Shown here one piece after another: positions 1-5,724 of a DNA stretch of 7,478 nt. A model generated the notes under the pieces. The model was not told the DNA's origin and made no database searches. It saw only the letters and a program-made list of their open reading frames with translations. Numbering within the stretch: position 1 is the stretch's first letter; each line of letters begins with the position of its first letter. The translations under genes were made by a program, and so were the position numbers. Source of the DNA: Gammaproteobacteria bacterium (GTDB taxonomy: Bacteria > Pseudomonadota > Gammaproteobacteria > J113); NCBI GenBank assembly GCA_003694425.1, contig RFJX01000229.1, positions 1-7,478 on the forward strand. The letters run 5' to 3'.

Positions 1-564
1 GGGGGGCGGCTGGCCACCTACCTGGTGCTGGGGGCCGCCTTCGGGGCGGCCGGGGCCGTGGCCGGCGACGCCCTGGCCGCCTGGCGCGGCTGGGTCTGGC
101 TGCGGCTGCTGGCGGCGGCGGTGATGCTGAGCCTGGGGCTCTATCTGGGGGGCTGGTGGAGCGGCGGCAACCGGGTCCTGGAGCAGGCGGGGCTGGTGCT
201 GTGGCGCCGTCTCTCGCCGCTCACCCGCGCCCTGCTGCCGGTGGATACCCCGGTCAAGGCGATCGCCTCGGGGATGGTCTGGGGACTGCTGCCCTGCGGT
301 CTCATCTACTACAGCCTGCTCTGGGCCCTGGCCTCCGGCGGCGCGCTGGAGGGGGCCGGCTTCATGCTCGCCTTCGGCCTTGGCACCCTGCCGACCCTGC
401 TCACCATCGGCCTCTCGGCGCAGGCCTTTGCCCGTTCCCTGCAGCGGCGCGGCGTGCGCCGGGCGGGCGGGCTGCTGCTCATCACGCTGGCCCTGTGGAC
501 CGCGGCCGCGACCCTGCTGCACCAGCCCTCGGTGGGGCTGGGCTGCATCAGCCGGGCGGGATGA
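1..564 (+). CDS. SafE/TauE-like (DsbD_2 type) membrane protein, 5' truncated by window
   Basis: An open frame runs from the first base to the TGA at 562-564, giving 187 residues whose N-terminus lies outside the window. It is very hydrophobic, with likely membrane segments around residues 31-50, 82-110, 112-132 and 146-164. The segment GMVWGLLPCGLIYY (91-104), with its Pro-Cys-Gly, is the hallmark of the second half of the 'sulfite exporter TauE/SafE' proteins matching the DsbD_2 family. Members of this family are often found beside cbb3-type cytochrome oxidase maturation genes, and roles in metal or thiol handling have been proposed; the true substrate is not established. The copper chaperone gene elsewhere in this window fits an oxidase or copper theme but proves nothing. 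The C-terminus is short and ends just after a Gly-Cys. It probably forms a transcription unit with the next gene, which starts 4 nt later. Confidence 0.8.
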   Translation, partial: GGRLATYLVLGAAFGAAGAVAGDALAAWRGWVWLRLLAAAVMLSLGLYLGGWWSGGNRVLEQAGLVLWRRLSPLTRALLPVDTPVKAIASGMVWGLLPCGLIYYSLLWALASGGALEGAGFMLAFGLGTLPTLLTIGLSAQAFARSLQRRGVRRAGGLLLITLALWTAAATLLHQPSVGLGCISRAG

Positions 565-568
565 GGTG

Positions 569-1204
569 ATGGCGAGCACGTCCGGCCATCCGCTGTACTC
601 ACCCGGGGCGCTGCTGTGGGCCGCGGCATTCCTCGCCGTCCTCGCCTGGTCGGCCATCGACCCCCACGACCGCCTCACCTGGTGGCTGGAGGTGGCCCCC
701 GCGCTGATCGGCGCGCTGGTCCTGGCCGTCACCCGGCGGCGCTTCCCCCTCACTCCTCTGCTCTACTGGCTGATCCTGGCCCACTGCATCGTCCTGATGG
801 TGGGCGGTCACTACACCTACGCCCGGGTCCCGGTGCCGGAGTGGTTCAACGCCCTGATCGATCCGGGCCGCAACAACTACGACAAGATCGGTCACCTCTT
901 CCAGGGCTTCGTGCCGGCGCTCGTCGCCCGGGAGCTGATCCTGCGCCTGAGGCTGGTCAACGGGAGGGGCTGGATGAACTTCTTCATCGTCTCGGTCTGC
1001 CTGGCCATCAGCGCCTTCTACGAGCTGATCGAGTGGTGGGTGGCGCTCGCCTCGGGGCAGGCGGCGGAGGCCTTCCTCGGGACCCAGGGCTACGTCTGGG
1101 ACACCCAGTCGGACATGGCCTGGGCCCTGAGCGGGGCGATCCTCGCCCTGCTCACCCTCCCGCGGCTGCACGATGCGCAGCTCGCGCGCCTGGCTCAGGG
1201 CTGA
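569..1204 (+). CDS. DUF2238 (YjdF-like) integral membrane protein
   Basis: This 211-residue membrane protein has about five or six hydrophobic segments (roughly 13-29, 40-54, 60-80, 107-125, 133-157, 180-197). It matches the DUF2238/YjdF family by its polar signatures between helices: HYTYARVPV (81-89), NNYDKIGHLFQGF (102-114), YELIEWW (151-157) and WDTQSDM (177-183). The conserved Asp, His, Glu and Asp in these segments could form a site at the membrane face, but no biochemical function is known. The length agrees with the family, which is typically about 200 residues. ATG 569 is chosen because it follows the upstream stop by 4 nt and gives the family-like N-terminus; GTG 566 is an in-frame alternative one codon earlier. 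The spacing implies co-transcription with the preceding SafE-like gene. Its 3' end overlaps the convergent signalling gene by 10 nt. Confidence 0.88.
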   Translation: MASTSGHPLYSPGALLWAAAFLAVLAWSAIDPHDRLTWWLEVAPALIGALVLAVTRRRFPLTPLLYWLILAHCIVLMVGGHYTYARVPVPEWFNALIDPGRNNYDKIGHLFQGFVPALVARELILRLRLVNGRGWMNFFIVSVCLAISAFYELIEWWVALASGQAAEAFLGTQGYVWDTQSDMAWALSGAILALLTLPRLHDAQLARLAQG

Positions 1205-4068
1205 ACGAGCGGCAGCGCCTCCGCCCGTCCCAGCAGCGCCGCGATCCCCTCGGCGTCCATGGCCCGGGAGAAGTACCAGCCCTGGAAGCGCCTGCAGCCG
1301 TTCCGGATGAGAAAGTCGAGCTGGGCCTTCGTCTCCACGCCCTCCGCCACCACCTCCATGCCCAGATGTTCGGCCATGGCGATGATGGTTTCGACGATGG
1401 CCGCGGCATCGGCATCGTGGTCCACGTCCCCGACGAAGCTGCGGTCGATTTTCAGCTCGTCCAGCGGCAGGCGCCGGAGGTAGCCCAGCGAGGAATAGCC
1501 GGTGCCGAAATCATCGATGGAGAAGCGCACCCCCAGTTCCCGCAGCCGGTTCATCCTGCGCACGGTGGCCGAGAAATTGTCCAGCAACACCCCTTCGGTC
1601 AGCTCCAGGACCAGGGCGCTGCCGGGGACACCGGTCTCCTCCAGGAGCGCGCGGACCTGTCCGACCAGACCGCTGACCCGGAACTGGCGGGTACTGATGT
1701 TGACCGAGATACTCAGCGGCGGCTCTGCGCAGCCCTCCTGCCATCGGCGGTAATCGCGCAGGGCCCGGCGCAGCACCCACTTGCCCAGCTCGACGATACC
1801 GCCGTTCTCCTCCATGACCGGGATGAAGACAGACGGCGGGACCGGGCCACGCTTCGGGTCGTTCCAGCGGATCAGTGCCTCCAGTCCGATCACATGGCCC
1901 TCCCGGTTGCACTGCGGCTGATAGTGCAGTTCGAAGGCCTCCTCCTCCATGGCGCGCCGCAGGTCGTTTTCCAGTTGCAGGCGCGCCTCCGCCGCCTGCT
2001 GCAGCTCCGGGCGGTAGAAGCTGATGGTGTTGCGCCCCGCGGATTTCGACAGGTACATGGCGGCATCCGCCTGGCGCAGCAGGTCCTCCGCGCTCTCGGT
2101 ACCGGACGGAAACAGGGTGATGCCGAGGCTGATGGTGGTCAGGTACTGATGCCCGTTCAGCTCGTATGGCCGGTTTATGGCCTCGCGCAGCTTGGCCGCC
2201 ACCGTGCCGACATCGGTGGCGGCTTCATCCATCGTGGACCCCAGATTCGGCAGGATGATGGTGAATTCGTCGCCGCCCAGGCGCGCCACCGTATCCTCTT
2301 CGCGCAGGCAGCCCGACAGCCGCGCGGCCACCTCCTTCAGCAGCAGGTCCCCGACCTCGTGTCCAAGGGCATCGTTGAGAGTCTTGAAGTAGTCCAGGTC
2401 CAGGAAAAGCAGTGCGCCGATGAGACGGGAACGCCGGGCCAGGGCCAGCTCGTGCTGGAGGCGCTCCATGAACAGGCGGCGGTTGGGCAGGGCGGTGAGC
2501 GGGTCGTAGTAGGCCAGCCGCTCCACGTGTGCCTCGGTGGCCTTGCGTTCCGTTATGTCCAGCGCCAGCCAGGCCACCTGTCCCTGTAGTCCCTTTCCCC
2601 GCCGCAATACCGCGGTGCGTCCCTCGAACCAGCGCGCGCCGCCGGTCAGCTCGAGCTGATACTCCAGCCGCTGCGGCTCTCCGCTGCTCAGGGTACGGGT
2701 GATGGTCTCCATGAGGGGGCCGGCCAGGGCCGGCAGCAGCTCGGGCACCCGCCGCCCGCGCATCTGCTCTGGCGGAAAGGCGAGCAATGCATGCTGGGAC
2801 CCGAACACCTCGAGGCAGGTGCCGCTCTCGTCGAGGATGAAGGCGACGCCGGGCAGGGCGCTGGCGAAATTGCGCAGCTCCTCGTGGTGACGTTCCAGCT
2901 CGCGCCGCATGCGATACTGCTCGGTTACATCCTGGAACACCAGAATCACGCCCAGCAGCTCGCCATCTGGCAGGTGGATGGGGGCGGCGCTGTCGGCGAT
3001 CAGGTATTCCCGTCCGTCCCGGGCGATGAGGGCGGTGTGGTTGGCCAGTCCGACCACGCCACCCTCACGCAGTACCCGCTCGACGGGATTCTCCGCCGGC
3101 CGCCGCGTCTCGGCATGGACGATGTGGAACACCTCCAGCAGGTGCCGGCCGCGGGCCTCCTGTTCGGACCAGCCGGTGAGGCGCTCGGCACAGGGATTGA
3201 TCCGGGTGACGTGTCCCCCGGTATCGGTGACGATGACCCCGTCGCCGATCGAGCGCAGGGTGCTCGCCAGTTGCTCGTTGGACTCCGCGAACCTGCCCAG
3301 GGTATCGGCAATCCGCTCCGTCATGTGGATCAGGTCCTGGGCCAGCTCGTGGAGTTCGCCGCTGCCCTCGATCACGGGACGGGCCTCGAGGTCGCCCCCG
3401 GCGATACGGTTCGCGACCGCGCGCAAATGTGTCACCGGCAGGGTTACCAGGAAATGCAGGGCGATGACCAGGAGCAGCACGGCGGCAATGGTCCCGCCGA
3501 GGAGTTGCAGGGCCTGGGTCCGCAGTCGCGCCGCCAGCGTGGCAAGGTCCCGGCCGTAGTCGAAGTCCACATAGATCATGCCTCTCCGATCCGTACGCAA
3601 CCGGCCTGGAACGGCGGGCAGGCTGACCGGCGCGTAGAGCTGGATATGGCCGTCGTGCAGGAGGTCGCTGCGCAGGAGCAGGCGACGTTCGCGCAGGGCC
3701 CGCCGGTACAGCATCGCGTCGTACCGGGTGGCGACGGCGGCCAGCTCCCGCCCCTCGAGGGCGAGGCGGCTGGAGACGAGGATGCGCCCGGCGTCATCAC
3801 TCAGGGTCATCAGCGCCACCTGGGGACGGACGGAGAAGGAGGTGAATTCCCGCCGTACCTCCTCGAGGTCGTCACGCTGCAACTCCCGCTCGACGTGCCC
3901 CTGGATGCGGGAGATGTCAAGGATCAGTTCGTGCCGGATGCCCTCCTCGAGGAGCTCCACCTGGCTCCGGTACTGCCAGCCGGTCAGGAGCAGGATCCCG
4001 GCCAGGGCGACTGTGGAGACCAGCGCCGGCAGGGTGAACTTGAGCGGTGCCGTGCGGATCGGCTTCAT
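1195..4068 (-). CDS. Membrane-bound HAMP-PAS-PAS-GGDEF-EAL c-di-GMP signalling protein
   Basis: This 957-residue protein is a putative bifunctional diguanylate cyclase/phosphodiesterase. Domain order: membrane helix about 11-30; periplasmic sensor region about 31-188, probably Cache-like; second helix about 189-210; HAMP about 211-264; PAS about 265-385; PAS about 396-508; GGDEF about 510-685; EAL about 695-950. The GGDEF half has an intact GGDEF (598-602), metal/substrate residues D557, N565 and D574, and an RxxD inhibitory site (R589-D592) exactly five residues upstream. The EAL half keeps E730, N790, E822, E825, D852, D853, K873 and E909, with spacings from N790 to E909 that equal those of catalytically active RocR, so both activities look possible. 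Which one dominates cannot be told from sequence. The ATG overlaps the stop of the substrate-binding protein gene (ATGA), and no Shine-Dalgarno is visible before it, so translation is probably coupled to that gene. The likely job is to turn a periplasmic ligand signal into a c-di-GMP change at the inner membrane. Confidence 0.93.
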   Translation of the reverse strand: MKPIRTAPLKFTLPALVSTVALAGILLLTGWQYRSQVELLEEGIRHELILDISRIQGHVERELQRDDLEEVRREFTSFSVRPQVALMTLSDDAGRILVSSRLALEGRELAAVATRYDAMLYRRALRERRLLLRSDLLHDGHIQLYAPVSLPAVPGRLRTDRRGMIYVDFDYGRDLATLAARLRTQALQLLGGTIAAVLLLVIALHFLVTLPVTHLRAVANRIAGGDLEARPVIEGSGELHELAQDLIHMTERIADTLGRFAESNEQLASTLRSIGDGVIVTDTGGHVTRINPCAERLTGWSEQEARGRHLLEVFHIVHAETRRPAENPVERVLREGGVVGLANHTALIARDGREYLIADSAAPIHLPDGELLGVILVFQDVTEQYRMRRELERHHEELRNFASALPGVAFILDESGTCLEVFGSQHALLAFPPEQMRGRRVPELLPALAGPLMETITRTLSSGEPQRLEYQLELTGGARWFEGRTAVLRRGKGLQGQVAWLALDITERKATEAHVERLAYYDPLTALPNRRLFMERLQHELALARRSRLIGALLFLDLDYFKTLNDALGHEVGDLLLKEVAARLSGCLREEDTVARLGGDEFTIILPNLGSTMDEAATDVGTVAAKLREAINRPYELNGHQYLTTISLGITLFPSGTESAEDLLRQADAAMYLSKSAGRNTISFYRPELQQAAEARLQLENDLRRAMEEEAFELHYQPQCNREGHVIGLEALIRWNDPKRGPVPPSVFIPVMEENGGIVELGKWVLRRALRDYRRWQEGCAEPPLSISVNISTRQFRVSGLVGQVRALLEETGVPGSALVLELTEGVLLDNFSATVRRMNRLRELGVRFSIDDFGTGYSSLGYLRRLPLDELKIDRSFVGDVDHDADAAAIVETIIAMAEHLGMEVVAEGVETKAQLDFLIRNGCRRFQGWYFSRAMDAEGIAALLGRAEALPLVQP

Positions 4069-5012
4069 GGCGGAGCGGGCAGGAAACGGTCGATGGCCAG
4101 CGGCGGGGGGGAGAAATCGGTGGGCAGCAATCCGTGCGCGGCCATGAAGCGCGCCAGCTCCCGGGCCCGTTCATCGAGTGGGGCGGGGCTGCCCGAAAGC
4201 AGGCTGCGGTTGGCGGCTGCGTCGGGCTGCTCGATACCATCGAAGGCGGCCAGGATCGCCTCCACCTCGAGGCGCAGCCGCGGCTGCATCAGGCGGGCGG
4301 CCCGTTCGGGGTGATTGCGCTGGAAGGCCAGCGCCCGGAACCAGGCCCGCAGCAGATGCTCCAGTGCGGTCGCGTGGTCGGCGACACGATCCGTGCGCAC
4401 GGCGAGTACATCGATGATCCGCCCCGGGATCTGCCGACTGTCGAACAACAGCCTGGCACCCGCGCGCAGCAGTCGGCTGCGCACCGGCTCGAAGGTGACC
4501 ACGGCGTCGATCTCTCCCCGCTCGAAGGCCCGCTCGTGGCTATCCACGGTCAACGGGACGACCACCACGTCGGAAGGTTTCAGGCCACCCGCCTCGAGGG
4601 CCGACTGCAGCATCAGCGCCCCGAGCGCCGATGTCTCCACTCCCACTTTGCGCCCGCGCAGCTCGTCGAGCCGCTCGATCCCGGGTCGTGCAAGCAGTGC
4701 ATCCGCACCGTCGGAGATGTCCAGCACCAAGACTACCGCCAAGGGCACGCCCTGAGCAATCGCGCTCAGGGTCTCGTCCAGGGTGAGCGCCGCCGCATCG
4801 ACGGTTCCGTTGCGCAGCTCGTGCAGGACCGAGGTGGCGGATTCCATCTCCACCAGATGCACTGCAAAAGGGTCGAGATGGCCCTGGGCGCGGGCCAGGA
4901 ACAGCGCCTCGTAGCCGGGCCACGGGATCGCGGCGACGCGCAGTGGCTGCGGCGGAGGGCTGCAGGCGTACAGGAGCAGCAGGCAGAGGATGAACGACAG
5001 TCTGGCAGTCAT
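4065..5012 (-). CDS. NMT1/TauA-like periplasmic substrate-binding lipoprotein (putative sensor partner)
   Basis: This 315-residue protein begins with a short lipoprotein signal peptide: hydrophobic residues 5-16 and a lipobox LYAC with C17 as the lipidated cysteine. Ser18 follows, so outer-membrane sorting is allowed. The mature part looks like type-2 periplasmic binding proteins of the NMT1/THI5-TauA-SsuA group: LRVAAIPWPGYE (24-35), the LDISDGADALL stretch (97-107), LRGRKVGVETSALG (118-121 region) and a cross-over segment VVTFEPVRSRLL (161-172). Such proteins normally bind sulfonates, pyrimidine precursors or similar small organic anions for an ABC importer; the ligand here cannot be read from sequence. 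No permease or ATPase gene adjoins. Instead the gene overlaps a GGDEF/EAL receptor by 4 nt, which suggests a sensing role. The start is fixed by the signal peptide, though the region just upstream of the ATG lacks a clear ribosome binding site; an AAGGGGA lies about 20 nt upstream. Confidence 0.87.
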   Translation of the reverse strand: MTARLSFILCLLLLYACSPPPQPLRVAAIPWPGYEALFLARAQGHLDPFAVHLVEMESATSVLHELRNGTVDAAALTLDETLSAIAQGVPLAVVLVLDISDGADALLARPGIERLDELRGRKVGVETSALGALMLQSALEAGGLKPSDVVVVPLTVDSHERAFERGEIDAVVTFEPVRSRLLRAGARLLFDSRQIPGRIIDVLAVRTDRVADHATALEHLLRAWFRALAFQRNHPERAARLMQPRLRLEVEAILAAFDGIEQPDAAANRSLLSGSPAPLDERARELARFMAAHGLLPTDFSPPPLAIDRFLPAPP

Positions 5013-5107
5013 TACGGTATGGGCACGCGTGATCCCCTTGCGAGAAGGGCCGGGTACTGCGGGGACTCATCGGCCGACGCGGTGCAAACTTGAGCCTGCG
5101 CCGCCAT

Positions 5108-5121
5108 GGGGCGTACGCCCC
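5108..5121. other. Perfect 14-nt palindrome in the chaperone / binding-protein gap
   Basis: GGGGCGTACGCCCC is identical to its reverse complement and sits 8-21 nt past the stop codon of the copper chaperone gene. As RNA it could form a 5-bp GC stem with a GUAC loop. No U-run follows on the minus strand, so it is not a standard intrinsic terminator. It could be an attenuating or processing hairpin between the cistrons, or a dimeric regulator's operator for the downstream pair. Chance occurrence in GC-rich DNA is possible. Confidence 0.45.
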
Positions 5122-5128
5122 GGAGTGA

Positions 5129-5569
5129 TCAGGGTGCCGGTGGTGGCTGGCGCGTAACGGGGACCCTTGTGGTCTGTTCCGTGCCGTCGGCGAACCGCAG
5201 GGTGAGGCGCACGGTGTCACCCTCGCGCAGGTCCCGCGCCGGGCGCATGAGCATGATGTGATAGCTGCCGGGTTCCAGGCGCAGGGTTTCACCGGGGGCG
5301 AGCGTGAGCCTGTCCACGTGTTCCATGTGCGCCATGTCGGCGTGGGTGATCGAGCGGTGCAGCATGGCGTGGGCGAAGCCATCGGCCTCGACGGAGACGA
5401 GGGTTCTGGGGCGATCCGTCCCGTTGTGCAGCACCAGATAGGCCGCGAGGGCCGGCGCGCCCGGCGGGGCCTCCCTGACCCAGGCCCCGCTCACGGTCAC
5501 CTGCGCCCATGCCGGGAGCGGGCCCATTCCGAGCAGGATCAGTAGAAGGAGCAGGCGCAAGGTGACCAT
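5129..5569 (-). CDS. PCu(A)C periplasmic copper chaperone
   Basis: This 146-residue secreted protein has a Sec signal peptide (hydrophobic run 4-18, predicted cleavage after the AWA at 20-22). It carries the complete PCu(A)C copper motif H-x10-M-x21-H-x-M, formed by H71, M82, H104 and M106 with exactly the canonical spacings, inside the cupredoxin-like DUF461 fold. Family members hold Cu(I) in the periplasm and help load the CuA centre of cytochrome oxidase, or cbb3 oxidase assembly, often with a Sco protein; no Sco gene is visible here. The C-terminus after residue 137 is a short Pro-rich tail without the extra His/Met cluster seen in some homologues. The start ATG 5569 is needed for the signal peptide; the preceding AAGCGG is at best a poor Shine-Dalgarno. 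It is co-oriented with the binding-protein gene 116 nt downstream and divergent from the phosphate transporter. Confidence 0.93.
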   Translation of the reverse strand: MVTLRLLLLLILLGMGPLPAWAQVTVSGAWVREAPPGAPALAAYLVLHNGTDRPRTLVSVEADGFAHAMLHRSITHADMAHMEHVDRLTLAPGETLRLEPGSYHIMLMRPARDLREGDTVRLTLRFADGTEQTTRVPVTRQPPPAP

Positions 5570-5661
5570 CCGCTTACATTACCACGGTGCCGGCCTGTGG
5601 ATCCGCGGCGGATTGTCGCATCCTCACACCCCTGATCCCCGCTCCTCATGCATCCACTGAA

Positions 5662-5689
5662 TTGATACATTGCTCGAATCACATACAAT
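5662..5689 (+). promoter_or_regulatory. Putative sigma-70 promoter for the phosphate transporter
   Basis: TTGATA (5662-5667) and TACAAT (5684-5689) are each one mismatch from the sigma-70 consensus and are separated by 16 nt. Transcription would start near 5696, leaving a leader of about 30 nt with the ribosome binding site in it. This is pattern matching only; in such GC-rich DNA the match stands out. Confidence 0.55.
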
Positions 5690-5713
5690 TGACAGGGAAA
5701 CAGATCTCCGGGG

Positions 5714-5721
5714 GGAGGGGG
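5714..5721 (+). promoter_or_regulatory. Ribosome binding site of the phosphate transporter gene
   Basis: GGAGGGGG lies in a purine run; its GGAGG core (5714-5718) is 6 nt before ATG 5725. It is the best Shine-Dalgarno in the window and decides the start in favour of 5725 over the in-frame ATG at 5587. Confidence 0.75.
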
Positions 5722-5724
5722 CGC

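Larger units (their letters stand above)
5570..5724. promoter_or_regulatory. Divergent intergenic region between copper chaperone and phosphate transporter
   Basis: This 155-nt non-coding stretch separates the two divergently read genes and includes the only clearly AT-richer patch in the left 7.3 kb (about 5645-5700). It should hold the promoters for both genes. I can point to a convincing plus-strand promoter (separate entry). On the minus strand I see only weak, poorly spaced -35/-10 candidates in the same patch, so the copper chaperone promoter is not placed. No convincing Pho box or copper-regulator operator was found by eye. Confidence 0.6.

Noticed and set aside
616..2589. 657-codon plus-strand open frame across the DUF2238 and GGDEF/EAL region
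   Set aside because: It is antisense or out of frame to two well-supported genes, its composition is low-complexity Arg/Pro/Gln/Gly, and no family is recognisable. This is typical of shadow frames in GC-rich DNA.
2791..4314. 507-codon plus-strand open frame opposite the signalling gene
   Set aside because: It is the complement of the sensor and PAS part of a strongly supported gene, with Gln/Gly/Asp-rich shadow composition and no domain.
5668..5683. CRP-type operator around TCACA 5679-5683
   Set aside because: Only the right half-site matches; the left half-site (CATTG) does not resemble TGTGA.
5587..5724. N-terminal extension of the phosphate transporter from ATG 5587
   Set aside because: The extension lacks family similarity, covers the probable promoter at 5662-5689, and a strong ribosome binding site precedes ATG 5725.
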